Below are positions 17,723-26,537 of a stretch of DNA of 64,000 nt, one piece after another; position 1 is the stretch's first letter; each line of letters opens with the position of its first letter. The stretch comes from Verrucomicrobia bacterium UBA1412. Lineage in GTDB: Bacteria; Verrucomicrobiota; Verrucomicrobiia; Limisphaerales; UBA1412. The position numbers and the translations under genes are program-made. The DNA is taken from positions 11,879-75,878 of the forward strand of contig DBPU01000025.1 of the NCBI GenBank assembly GCA_002305615.1. The letters are read 5' to 3'. A model generated the notes under the pieces. That model was given only the letters and a program-made list of their open reading frames with translations. It ran no database searches and was not told the origin of the DNA.

Positions 17723-18328
17723 CTATTTTCTTAATGAGACAAATTTCTCGACGTATTTGCCCAGAATGTCGGCTTCCAGGTTCACATAAGAACCCACGGT
17801 GCGTTCTTTGAGGGCCGTTACTTCCATGGTGTGTGGAATAATCCAGATACGGAAAAAGCCTTCTTCGACGGCTGCAACGGTCAAGCTGATCCCGTCTACG
17901 GAAACACTGCCTTTAAAAACAACGTACTTCATGAGTTCTGCGGGAGCTTCTATATCCAGAAGCCAATCCTGGCCGGTTCTTTCCCACTTGATGATTTTGC
18001 CCAGGTTATCAATGTGGCCGGTAACAAAATGCCCTCCCATTTCAGCATTTGCACGTAGTGGGCGCTCCAGATTAACCAGCGAACCCTCTTTGGCATATTG
18101 CAGATTGGTGCGAACCCAAGTCTCACGCAACAGATCGAACCAAAGCCATTTCTGAGCGCCTTGCTCGGTTTTCCGAACAAGCGTCAGGCAGCAGCCATTA
18201 ATAGCTAAACTGGCGCCTACCTGGATGTCTTGAGCGCAAAGCTCGGCAGTAATCGCAAGCTCAATAGATTTATCTCCCTGTTTGATTTGCTTTACGATGC
18301 CAGTTTCTTCTACGATTCCCGTAAACAT
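17723..18328 (-). CDS. ribE: Riboflavin synthase, alpha chain
   Basis: It dismutates two 6,7-dimethyl-8-ribityllumazine molecules to riboflavin. The 201 residues form two lumazine-binding barrels: the first opens with MFTGIVEETG, the second with MGGHFVTGHID near residue 95, with a C-terminal trimerisation helix. No FMN riboswitch is seen upstream. TTTACGGG occurs three times around the start: tandemly at 18357-18372 and in codons 2-4 (18318-18325). First gene of the unit continuing to cimA. Some authors name this gene ribC. Confidence 0.96.
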   Translation of the reverse strand: MFTGIVEETGIVKQIKQGDKSIELAITAELCAQDIQVGASLAINGCCLTLVRKTEQGAQKWLWFDLLRETWVRTNLQYAKEGSLVNLERPLRANAEMGGHFVTGHIDNLGKIIKWERTGQDWLLDIEAPAELMKYVVFKGSVSVDGISLTVAAVEEGFFRIWIIPHTMEVTALKERTVGSYVNLEADILGKYVEKFVSLRK

Positions 18329-18596
18329 GGTATGTATTTTATTCTCAAAAAGCCTTCCCGTAAACCCGTAAATCGAGAATAAAGTGCCTTCAGAGAGGGG
18401 TGTTCCCCGGTTTTGCCGGTTCAGGATAAAAATCTGAAGACCTTTCCTATACTTCAGACGAGACGTTTGCTAAAGTAAATGTGTTGGTTGCAATATGAAA
18501 AATACTTCCATTCTGCTGACGACAATGAGGCTTTTTACACGGAAAGACGGATTTCCTGGTGCGTGTTGTTTGCCGGCAATTGAGGGGGGTAATTTA

Positions 18597-20537
18597 ATGT
18601 CTAATATGTTTATTCCGAATTTAATAAGGTCCTTTCTGGTTCTCGCTTTTGTCTTTTTATCTACGTCGCTCCTCTCAGCCCAGTCTTTGACCACTAATGA
18701 GATTTCTTTTCGCAGCCAGTACCCATCAGGTGCTCGCGGCGATATGCGTGCTATCAGTGTGGCTCAAACTTTAGTGGGTAATTACGGTTTTCTTTCAGCG
18801 GAGCGCTCCGGGGTGCTGGTAGTTGATATCAGTGATCCATGGTCGCCCAAAATGTGTACAACAATTAATACCCCCGGCAGAGCCTATAACTGCAGTGTGA
18901 GCGCACCCTATCTTTTTATTGCCGATGGAGCGCATGGATTGCAAATCAGCTGTATCACCAATATTGCCTTTCCGGTCATGGTAGGTGAGTATCCTGCACG
19001 GGTTTTTACATCGGATGTAACGGTTAAAGAGGGAATTGCCTACCTGACGGACACCTCCTTCGGCCTTGTGGTAGTGGATGTAAAAGATGTGAGTGAGCCG
19101 CGCAAACTTGCGGAGTTACAGCTACCGGGAGAGTCGATGGGGATAACCATTTCCGGAAACATAGCAGCGGTGTCGACGGGCGATGACGGTGTTCATTTGA
19201 TAGACATTAAAGACCCGGAGCGGCCAATTTTAATGTCGTCGTTGGATACACCCGGTTTTGCTCTTTCTACCTGTTTCATTCAGGATGTGCTTGTTGTGGC
19301 AGATTTTAAAAAAGGTGTTCAAATAGTGGATATTTCCAAACCGGATGCGCCTCAGATTATGGCCAATTACGATTGCTCGGCAGATGTCACAGGCGTATGT
19401 GCTCATCCCCGGCGTGGTCAAATCTATGTGGCGACAGGCGTTTCAGGAGTTTTTATATTGGATATTACTGACATAAAGTCTCCAAAGTTAAGCCAGCAGG
19501 TCGAGCTTTCGGGCAGCACCAGAGGTGTGGCTTTGAGTCTGGATGGAGATTATCTTTATGCAGCCTGTTTTGATGAGGGTATGCAAGTGGTGGATGTGCG
19601 GCCGAACCGAAATTTTGAGGTTATCGGACACCTGGGAATTCCCGGTTCCAGTGAATCGGTTACGATGCAGGGAGACAAACTCTTTATCGCGGACGGTCCG
19701 GGCGGCGTCAAGATACTGGATCCAAGAAACCCGTATCGACCTGAGCTTATTTCCGAAATAAAAACCAAGGGTATGCCGCTGCAAGTTCTCCCCTTGGGAA
19801 GTAAGCTTTACGTCGCCGATTACAGGGGACTCACTGTACTGGATGCTGCCGATCCGGAAGAACCTGAACTAGTCGGAGAGATCGAAACCCCGGGTGAAGC
19901 GCGGAGTGTTTGCGTTTACAAAAAATTCGCTTTCATAGCAGATGGGAGCAACGGTATTCAGGCTATCCACATTGAATATCTGGATTCTCCCGTTCTTTCT
20001 ACGGCCTTTAATACCGGGGCAACGGATACTCGAAAACTGTTTTTAAAGGATAAATATCTCTTTGTGGCGACCGATAGGGAGCTTCTGATTCTAAACGCAA
20101 GCAATCCGCGACGCTTGGAGAAAGTGAATAAGACCGAAATTTTGGGCAACTTCATGGATGTTTTTGTTCTGGGTGATCATGCCTATTTAGCTGATTATGA
20201 AAAAGGACTGGTGATTGTTGATATTTCAAAACTGCAGAAACCCAAAGTAAGCTCAGTATGTAAAACCCCCGGATACCCGCGTGGGGTTTGGGTTTCGGGA
20301 AACTATGCTTATATCGCTGATTTCGAGAAAGGCCTCCAGGTCGTAAATATAACAAACTCTGCTACACCTTTTTTGGACGGCAGCTACGAAACATCAGGAG
20401 ATGCCCGGGGAACCTTTTTCCTGGGGAGGTACGCCTTTATTGCGGATGGCCGTTCGGGTGTGAGAATCTATGAGTCCAAAATTCGTGAAGTCACCACCCC
20501 GGAAACGAATACATCCGATAGTGAGAAGAAGAAATAA
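18597..20537 (+). CDS. Secreted LVIVD-repeat beta-propeller protein
   Basis: A 646-residue exported protein of repeated units of the form 'gLxVVDISDPxxPxxxxxxxTPGxAxxVxVxGxYAYVAD' (for example LVVVDVKDVSEP, VQIVDISKPDAP, LVIVDISKLQKP), the LVIVD pattern predicted to fold as beta-propeller blades. About a dozen units run from about residue 45 to 635. The frame extends up to 18495, but ATG 18597 has a GAGGGGGG ribosome-binding site and is followed directly by a signal peptide (SFLVLAFVFLSTSLLSAQ). Biochemical function is unknown; such proteins are usually taken as extracellular or periplasmic binding scaffolds. A lipoprotein gene follows 40 bases later. Confidence 0.85.
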   Translation: MSNMFIPNLIRSFLVLAFVFLSTSLLSAQSLTTNEISFRSQYPSGARGDMRAISVAQTLVGNYGFLSAERSGVLVVDISDPWSPKMCTTINTPGRAYNCSVSAPYLFIADGAHGLQISCITNIAFPVMVGEYPARVFTSDVTVKEGIAYLTDTSFGLVVVDVKDVSEPRKLAELQLPGESMGITISGNIAAVSTGDDGVHLIDIKDPERPILMSSLDTPGFALSTCFIQDVLVVADFKKGVQIVDISKPDAPQIMANYDCSADVTGVCAHPRRGQIYVATGVSGVFILDITDIKSPKLSQQVELSGSTRGVALSLDGDYLYAACFDEGMQVVDVRPNRNFEVIGHLGIPGSSESVTMQGDKLFIADGPGGVKILDPRNPYRPELISEIKTKGMPLQVLPLGSKLYVADYRGLTVLDAADPEEPELVGEIETPGEARSVCVYKKFAFIADGSNGIQAIHIEYLDSPVLSTAFNTGATDTRKLFLKDKYLFVATDRELLILNASNPRRLEKVNKTEILGNFMDVFVLGDHAYLADYEKGLVIVDISKLQKPKVSSVCKTPGYPRGVWVSGNYAYIADFEKGLQVVNITNSATPFLDGSYETSGDARGTFFLGRYAFIADGRSGVRIYESKIREVTTPETNTSDSEKKK

Positions 20538-20577
20538 GGCTTTCTGAGGATTTTTCCAAAATATAAAACTATGTAGT

Positions 20578-21126
20578 ATGGTCAGATTTTCGTTTTTTCT
20601 CCTGCTCGGTCTGCTGAGCCTGGCAATAAGTGGCTGCAACATGCACAAAGACTACTCAATGAGGAGTGGCAGCTATCAAGCTAGAAACCTTAAGTCTCTC
20701 TATTACCTGGATATCACCATACTAAAAGAGGGGAGTGTGACACCTAAGTTTTACCTGGGTGATGTAAAGTTACTGAAAGGGGATTATCGAGGTGCACTGC
20801 AGATGGATAATCCAACGTTTTCTGAGGATTTACTGGTGGAATTACTGGATGAAAATAGAGAGTTGCTGAGCGAGCACGAAATGAATTTTTGGCAACGTCC
20901 GGCCGATGGTGATCCTAAGGTGGAAAAGTTAGTGCTCACAGAAGGTGTGAAACGAAGGAATCTCACCGTGGAGAATGTCATCGTCCCCTACGACAGTCGG
21001 ATAACCTGGATTAAGCTTAAAAAACAGTACATCCGATTCAATCAGGAGAAGATCATTCAGGAGTTGCCCGATTACTACCGGCAAGGGCAGGAGCAAGACT
21101 ATAATCCGCTAAAAAACAGGGAATAG
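20578..21126 (+). CDS. Small lipoprotein of unknown function
   Basis: The 182-residue product begins with a lipoprotein signal (FFLLLGLLSLAISGC; lipidated Cys21), so it should be anchored in a membrane facing the periplasm. The rest is mixed, with many charged residues (SEDLLVELLDENRELLSEHE; IKLKKQYIRFNQEKIIQEL) and no domain I recognise. It lies 40 bases after the LVIVD gene on the same strand, so the two may act together at the envelope. Confidence 0.75.
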   Translation: MVRFSFFLLLGLLSLAISGCNMHKDYSMRSGSYQARNLKSLYYLDITILKEGSVTPKFYLGDVKLLKGDYRGALQMDNPTFSEDLLVELLDENRELLSEHEMNFWQRPADGDPKVEKLVLTEGVKRRNLTVENVIVPYDSRITWIKLKKQYIRFNQEKIIQELPDYYRQGQEQDYNPLKNRE

Positions 21127-21150
21127 CCGTATTCCGCAAGGTGGAAGAAC

Positions 21151-22530
21151 TTATTCAAAACGCAAGGCCTGAATGGGGTCCAGCTTGGCTGCTCTCAGGG
21201 CAGGGTAGAGGCCAGCGATAAGTCCGATAATGGTCGCAAAGATCATTGAGAAAATGAGGGCATCAGGCTTGATTATCGGAGCATTACTGGTGGAAACGTT
21301 CTGAATGATATAGACCAATCCGTAAGAGAAGGCGACTCCCATAAGCCCACCCAACGTGGAGAGGACAACGCTTTCGATAATGATCTGAATGAAAACGGCC
21401 GCATCGGTGGCACCCATTGCTTTACGTAGACCGATTTCGCGGATGCGCTCGCTAATGGAAGCCAACATAATATTCATGACGCCAATACCGCCTACAATCA
21501 GGGCAATAATTGCAATAAGCGTGCCGGACATTCTCGTGTTTTTAATAGATTGTTCAATCGTTTCAGACTGGGTTTCCTGGGTACTGAAGGTGAAGTCTTC
21601 GATCCTATTATGAGTAATCATCAAAATGTTTCGGGCTTGCTGTAGGGCTGCTTCAAACTCCTCATAATTTTTTACCTGAATATCAATATCGTCAATTTTC
21701 AGGGAGTTTTCCGCCATGCGAAAGCGGATAAGCGCCGTTTTTAGAGGAATATAAATAGTTGAGTTTTTACGATCAAATGCCCATCCGCCGCCTTTGCCGC
21801 GGGGCCTCCCCCAGGTGCGGCTCTGAGAACCCTGGGATACCGCATTAGTGAAAGCTCTTGTTACTTTCGGTTGCTTGGCTAAAGCCGCCTTTTGGGCCAG
21901 ACGTTCAGTGCGGGCCATCTCACTTTCGTAGTGTTGAAACATTCCCACAATGGTGAAGAGCTGTTCCCCCAGGCGAATGGTTTCTCCCAAAGGTATGATC
22001 TCTTCACCGATCACATTTGGATCACCAAAAAGTTCATCTCGAATTTGTGAGCCGATTACACAGACAGGGGCAGCTGTTTCGCTGTCCATTTGGGTAAACC
22101 AGCGGCCGTAAGCAATTTCATGCTGATTGATGAAAAGAGCGTCCTCGGTAACCCCACACACTTCTGAGGGACGACTGCGATTGTCACCTCTACTGACGTA
22201 GCGCACACTAGCGCGGATTTCGGGGCTGATCCGCTTGAGAAGAGTCGCATTATTTTTGAGCGCGTAGACATCCTGCATTGTTTTGCCGGGAGCCATCTGA
22301 GCAAGGTGCTCCTGCCAGACGGGGACAGATTGATCGTTGATAATAACTTTGTCCAAGCCGCCGGTGGCAATGAGACCCTCTTTCATTCCATTTTCCATTC
22401 CGTTCACTATTGCAGCCATGGCAACCAAGCTGGCTACCCCCAAAGTGATGCCCAGCATCGTCAAGAGTGAGCGAAACTTGTGAGACCAAATTTGTTTGAA
22501 GCCGACTTGTATAGAATTCCAGAGGATCAT
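21151..22530 (-). CDS. MacB/FtsX-type ABC permease (second copy)
   Basis: Inner-membrane permease subunit of a tripartite MacAB-like exporter. The 459 residues begin with a first membrane helix (HKFRSLLTMLGITLGVASLV), then a periplasmic MacB core domain (about 45-300), and three C-terminal membrane helices with the conserved block IREIGLRKAMGATDAAVF between the first two. It lacks an ATPase domain; that is encoded separately at 24043-24750. It is paralogous to the neighbour at 22670-24034 along its length. A 139-base gap separates the two. It ends with the family pattern AAKLDPIQALRFE. Confidence 0.9.
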   Translation of the reverse strand: MILWNSIQVGFKQIWSHKFRSLLTMLGITLGVASLVAMAAIVNGMENGMKEGLIATGGLDKVIINDQSVPVWQEHLAQMAPGKTMQDVYALKNNATLLKRISPEIRASVRYVSRGDNRSRPSEVCGVTEDALFINQHEIAYGRWFTQMDSETAAPVCVIGSQIRDELFGDPNVIGEEIIPLGETIRLGEQLFTIVGMFQHYESEMARTERLAQKAALAKQPKVTRAFTNAVSQGSQSRTWGRPRGKGGGWAFDRKNSTIYIPLKTALIRFRMAENSLKIDDIDIQVKNYEEFEAALQQARNILMITHNRIEDFTFSTQETQSETIEQSIKNTRMSGTLIAIIALIVGGIGVMNIMLASISERIREIGLRKAMGATDAAVFIQIIIESVVLSTLGGLMGVAFSYGLVYIIQNVSTSNAPIIKPDALIFSMIFATIIGLIAGLYPALRAAKLDPIQALRFE

Positions 22531-22669
22531 AACCAGCTATTGATCGGGAGAACATTGGTCCGGGAAAGAGTATAGGCTCTAGCAGACTCAATCATTCTCA
22601 AACGACTGTTTGAATGTTGGGGAAAATGGGCTTTCTGAGTGTATGGTTTCATCTTCTCTTTTTCACAGT

Positions 22670-24034
22670 TTAATCATAGCGAAGAGCCTCTATCGGGTCG
22701 AGCTTAGCGGCTTTGATGGCCGGCTGAATGCCAGCCATAAGGCCTACCAATACGCTGAAACAGAAAGAGACAACCACTGCCCAGAGAGTGATTACGGGTT
22801 CGTTATCGGTCGGGATTAGTATTTTAAGGAGTTCCACTAATCCATATGAAACAAAAACGCCAAGAATACCGCCAATGATGGACACAACAATACTTTCGAT
22901 CAGGATTTGAATAAAGATGGCAAAGGTGGTAGCACCGACGGCTTTTCTGACCCCTATTTCTCGTATCCGCTCCGTGATGCTTGCAAACATGATGTTCATA
23001 ATTCCAATACCACCTACGATAAGGGAAATTGCTGCGATGATGCCTCCGGACCACCGATAATTGTTAACTTGAGAGCGAATATTTTCGTCCCAATTTTCCT
23101 GGGTGCGGAAAGTAAAATCTTCCATGGCGAAATGAGTGCTCATCATTACGTTGCGGGCCTGTTGGAGGGCTGCTTCAAGCTCTTCGACACTGCTGATTCG
23201 AATGTTTAAAGTGCTTAGGGTCGGGTCGGGAATATTGTTGGTTCCCGCTGAGGCTCGGAATTTAAGCCACATTGTGTTGAGAGGCATATAAATAGTTGAA
23301 TTCTTCAGCATGAAGGCAAAGCCACCGGGACCACCGCGGCCCCAACCGGTGCGCCTCTCCGGCCCCAATCGTTCGGGAGATGGATTGGCAAGCTGGTACT
23401 CACGTTCCTTCTTCTGCTTCTCGCTTTCGTAGCGCGTAAACATGCCGATAATAGTAAAGAGCTGCCCATTGATATTGATTTCTTCCCCGATAGGAATGAT
23501 GTCTTTGCCAGTCTCTTCGAAAGTGCCGAAAAGCTGATCCCTGACTTCTGTGCCGATCACGCATACATTCCGGGCCAGGTCGTCATCAATTTCATTAAAC
23601 ATGCGGCCATATTCAATTTTATGCACGTTCATATCAAGTGCATTTGGCCAGGTGCCGGAGATATTCCAGGGACGAAATATTTTTTTTCCACGGGAGACGA
23701 CTCCACCACGGTCCAGGTTCATTTCCGGAGTGATCAGCTTGGTAAGGGTGGCGTTTTTTTTCAAAGCTTCCACATCGCTCATGGTAATACCGACAACCTG
23801 ATCAGACAGGTGGCTTTGGTTTGGTGGTAGCTCTTGCTGTACGACGGAGACTTTTTCAATGCCGCCGATGGCTTGCATCGCTTCCCGCATTCCATTTTCC
23901 ATCCCCTTGACCAGCGCTGACATGCCTACTAAGCTGGCAACACCCAGGATGATTCCCATCATAGTCAGGCCCGACCTGAACTTATGAGCCCAGATTTCTT
24001 TCAAACCGACCAGAATAGTTGCCCAGATATTCAC
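22670..24034 (-). CDS. MacB/FtsX-type ABC permease (first copy)
   Basis: The 454 residues have the same plan as the neighbouring permease: N-terminal helix (HKFRSGLTMMGIILGVASLV), periplasmic core with a Gly-rich stretch (RRTGWGRGGPGGFAF), and three C-terminal helices (IVGGIGIMNIMFASITERIREIG; GGILGVFVSYGLVELL), ending AAKLDPIEALRYD. It starts 8 bases after the ATPase stop. Two such permeases beside one ATPase could form a heterodimeric channel in place of the usual MacB homodimer; that is inference. Substrate is unknown (macrolides, lipopeptides and lipoproteins are known substrates of relatives). Confidence 0.9.
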   Translation of the reverse strand: MNIWATILVGLKEIWAHKFRSGLTMMGIILGVASLVGMSALVKGMENGMREAMQAIGGIEKVSVVQQELPPNQSHLSDQVVGITMSDVEALKKNATLTKLITPEMNLDRGGVVSRGKKIFRPWNISGTWPNALDMNVHKIEYGRMFNEIDDDLARNVCVIGTEVRDQLFGTFEETGKDIIPIGEEININGQLFTIIGMFTRYESEKQKKEREYQLANPSPERLGPERRTGWGRGGPGGFAFMLKNSTIYMPLNTMWLKFRASAGTNNIPDPTLSTLNIRISSVEELEAALQQARNVMMSTHFAMEDFTFRTQENWDENIRSQVNNYRWSGGIIAAISLIVGGIGIMNIMFASITERIREIGVRKAVGATTFAIFIQILIESIVVSIIGGILGVFVSYGLVELLKILIPTDNEPVITLWAVVVSFCFSVLVGLMAGIQPAIKAAKLDPIEALRYD

Positions 24035-24042
24035 AGTATGAT

Positions 24043-24750
24043 TTATTTATTCAAACTTGTACCCGCAAGACGATCATCTTCACTAAAGGAAATTTTTCCA
24101 TCCCGAATTTCAATGCGCCTGGGTGTGACAGCAGCAATTTCAGGATTATGCGTAACCAAAACGATCGTACTACCCTGATGGCTTAACTCCCTGAAAAGGT
24201 TTAAAATATTATCTCCGGTAATGGTATCCAGGTTGCCGGTGGGTTCATCCGCGAAAATAATCCGTGGTTGATTGATGAGAGCACGAGCGATGGCTACCCG
24301 TTGTTGTTGACCTCCGGATAACTGCATGGGGCGGTGTTTCGCCCGATTTTCCAAGTCAACTTTTTTGAGAGCTTCCATTGTGCGTTCTTTCCGCTCTTTG
24401 GCTGATACACCCGCATAGATCATCGGCACTTCTACATTTTGTGCCACATTGAGTTTGGGAAGCAGATTGAAGGATTGAAACACGAAACCGATTTTCCGAT
24501 TCCGGATAGCGGCCAGTTCCACAGAACTGGCGTTTTGAATTTCTATTCCATCAAGCGTTATTTTTCCCCTGGTAGGAGTATCCAAACAGCCCAACAGGTG
24601 CATCAAAGTAGACTTTCCACTTCCTGAAGGCCCGATAATAGAAATGAATTCACCAGATTCAATCTTCAAGCTCACATCGTCCAGAGCTCGGATTTCTTCG
24701 TCGCCAACCTGATAAATTTTAAAAACATTTTCCAGCTCAACTAATGCCAT
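24043..24750 (-). CDS. ABC transporter ATPase, MacB/LolD type
   Basis: The 235-residue nucleotide-binding subunit powers the exporter encoded beside it. Visible motifs are Walker A GPSGSGKST (40-48), Q-loop FVFQSFNLLPKL, signature LSGGQQQRVAIARAL, Walker B RIIFADEPTGNLD, and the switch His in VLVTHNPE. The sequence closely fits the LolD/MacB class working with FtsX-like permeases. A TTG at 24768 would add six residues; ATG 24750 fits the family start better. It lies between the adaptor gene (29-base gap) and the first permease gene. Confidence 0.93.
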   Translation of the reverse strand: MALVELENVFKIYQVGDEEIRALDDVSLKIESGEFISIIGPSGSGKSTLMHLLGCLDTPTRGKITLDGIEIQNASSVELAAIRNRKIGFVFQSFNLLPKLNVAQNVEVPMIYAGVSAKERKERTMEALKKVDLENRAKHRPMQLSGGQQQRVAIARALINQPRIIFADEPTGNLDTITGDNILNLFRELSHQGSTIVLVTHNPEIAAVTPRRIEIRDGKISFSEDDRLAGTSLNK

Positions 24751-24779
24751 AGCGTTTGTCTTTCGCAAGAAATCAAGGG

Positions 24780-25955
24780 TTAACGAGGACCAGGTCCCCG
24801 GCCACCACCGCCGCCAGTACCACTACCACCACCGGGCATTCCGCGCATTTGGTTAGTTCTGGCTGCATTTGCTGTCTTGGAAATTTCTTCCATGGAAGGA
24901 GGCTCAAGAGCAACGGTGTCTCCTTCTTGCAAACCCTCGGTAATTTCTACAAAAGAAAAGTCAGCTACTCCAATTTTAACCGGGCAATGAGCCCAGGATT
25001 CACCTTTTTTCACATAGACGAAACGCTCGCCACCTTCAGTAAAAACAGCAGACAGGGGGACAGAGAGAACGTTATCTGCCAAGGCGATAGGAATGGAAAT
25101 ATTGGCGGTCATTCCGGGGCGAACTCTCTCATCGGGATTCTCCAGAAGAATGCGGCAGGAAAAACCTTTGATATTATTCTTGAGAGTGGCCTGTGGGGCA
25201 ATTCTCTCAATGACACCGGTGAGTTTGAGTCCGGTTACTGCTTCCACTTGAATGTCTACCTGTTGGCCGATCTTCAAACGAGTGACGTCGGCCTGATTGA
25301 TATGGGAATCAATAACCATTTGGTTTAAATCTGCCACAGTCAGACATTCAGTTCCGCCGCTTGCGCCATCTGAGCCGGAGACAGCCTGCCCCACAGAAAC
25401 AGGACGAGTCAGAACCGTGCAGTCAAAAGGTGCCAAAATTTGAGTTTTGCTGAGTCGTTCATCAATCTGAGCCAGTGCTTTTTCAGCCCGGACAAGGTTA
25501 TTGGTTGAAATCTGGTAGGTTGAAAGCGAATTCTCGTATTCTTCCTTTGAGAGCAATCCGTTTTCAAAAAGCTGATTCGCACGGGTATAGTTGCGTTCAT
25601 CTCTTTCTACTTGCAACCGCGACCCGTCAATATCGGTACATTGGGTATCCCTCTCTTTTAACAGGGTCTCATCATCCAGTGTGACCAGAACATCTCCTTT
25701 TTTAACATTATCTCCGATATCTACCAGGAGGGCTTTTATGCGGCCGCTGGTCTCGGGAATGACAGAAACCTGTTCGGCAGGACTGATATCTCCGGCAGCC
25801 GTAATGCTCAGCTTAATAGAGCGCCTTTGTACCTGATGGGTTCCCCTGTCCTGGCGTTGAGTTACAGGTTCAGCATTGCCTCGCTGCTGGCTGAAATAAT
25901 ACCAGCTGCCACCGCCTAAAGCCGCGATCACTAAGATAATAATCCACTTCTTCAT
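24780..25955 (-). CDS. HlyD/MacA-type periplasmic adaptor
   Basis: Membrane-fusion subunit that links the inner-membrane transporter to an outer-membrane channel. The 391 residues carry an N-terminal anchor (about 4-22), a lipoyl/biotinyl-like half (IKALLVDIGDNVKKGDVLVTLDDE), a coiled-coil hairpin (about 90-165), the second half (ILAPFDCTVLTRPVSVGQAV), beta-barrel domains, and an unusual Gly/Pro-rich tail (MPGGGSGTGGGGGRGPGPR). First gene of the four-gene minus-strand unit. No outer-membrane TolC-like gene is in the window. Confidence 0.92.
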   Translation of the reverse strand: MKKWIIILVIAALGGGSWYYFSQQRGNAEPVTQRQDRGTHQVQRRSIKLSITAAGDISPAEQVSVIPETSGRIKALLVDIGDNVKKGDVLVTLDDETLLKERDTQCTDIDGSRLQVERDERNYTRANQLFENGLLSKEEYENSLSTYQISTNNLVRAEKALAQIDERLSKTQILAPFDCTVLTRPVSVGQAVSGSDGASGGTECLTVADLNQMVIDSHINQADVTRLKIGQQVDIQVEAVTGLKLTGVIERIAPQATLKNNIKGFSCRILLENPDERVRPGMTANISIPIALADNVLSVPLSAVFTEGGERFVYVKKGESWAHCPVKIGVADFSFVEITEGLQEGDTVALEPPSMEEISKTANAARTNQMRGMPGGGSGTGGGGGRGPGPR

Positions 25956-26297
25956 ACAATTATAAAACGAGAAACAACCTACAGCACTTCTATTCTTTGA
26001 GGTATTAAATCACCCAAAACAGCCAGAGGCTTAACGTCTGAGCTATAAGAAAACGTCCACACTCTCAGACATCGGCGCAACATGATAGTCGTCCTCACCA
26101 GAAAAGAACACATAAAACGGGTGAAAGTTGCAAAAAAGAAAGATCAGCCGGTAGATTTATTTTGGCAGAAAATGTGTTCAAAGGTACCCATGAGTTTTTC
26201 CTTAACTTTTTCTCCGTTTGAGATATCATTGCTCCCTTCGGAAGAGATTCCGGAATCGAGCAGATTCGATCGAAACAATAGAAAAGAAGATTTAATT
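25956..26297. other. Intergenic region between the exporter and ferredoxin
   Basis: This 342-base stretch must hold the divergent promoters for the adaptor gene (minus) and ferredoxin (plus). The plus frame from 26082 is open into ferredoxin, but has no family similarity and is not called. No RNA gene or repeat was recognised. Confidence 0.4.
26202..26229 (+). promoter_or_regulatory. Candidate ferredoxin promoter
   Basis: TTAACT (26202-26207), a 16-base spacer and TATCAT (26224-26229), about 70 bases upstream of the ferredoxin start. Moderate match only. Confidence 0.35.
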
Positions 26298-26471
26298 ATG
26301 CCTGCAAAAGTTGATCCGGCGAAGTGTGCGGGTTGCGGGACCTGTGTTCCTGCCTGCCCGGTTGAGGCCATTAAAATGGAAAATGATAAAGCTGTCGTTG
26401 ATGCGGATACCTGCATTGATTGCGGTGCTTGCGTGAGTGAATGTCCAATGGAGGCTATTTCGCAAGAGTAA
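26298..26471 (+). CDS. 2[4Fe-4S] ferredoxin
   Basis: A 57-residue electron carrier of the clostridial type. Two cluster motifs are complete: C-x2-C-x2-C-x3-C-P (CAGCGTCVPACPVEAI) and CIDCGACVSECPMEAI. An in-frame extension to 26082 exists but does not resemble a ferredoxin; ATG 26298 has AGAAG upstream and gives the normal size. It is flanked by a candidate promoter and a strong terminator, so it is probably monocistronic. Its redox partners are not in the window. Confidence 0.95.
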   Translation: MPAKVDPAKCAGCGTCVPACPVEAIKMENDKAVVDADTCIDCGACVSECPMEAISQE

Positions 26472-26494
26472 GTTTTCTAACAAATATAAAACAG

Positions 26495-26521
26495 AAAGCG
26501 GGCATATAGCCCGCTTTTTTA
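26495..26521 (+). terminator. Terminator after ferredoxin
   Basis: A perfect 9-bp GC-rich stem (26495-26503 with 26509-26517), 5-base loop, followed by a T run, 24 bases after the stop. Confidence 0.9.
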
Positions 26522-26537
26522 TGGATATAACGTTCTA

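Noticed and set aside
18329..18596. Possible FMN riboswitch upstream of ribE
   Set aside because: None of the conserved RFN blocks was found on the minus strand.
26082..26297. N-terminal extension of the ferredoxin frame
   Set aside because: The extra residues match no ferredoxin, and ATG 26298 has a ribosome-binding site and gives the normal 57-residue size.
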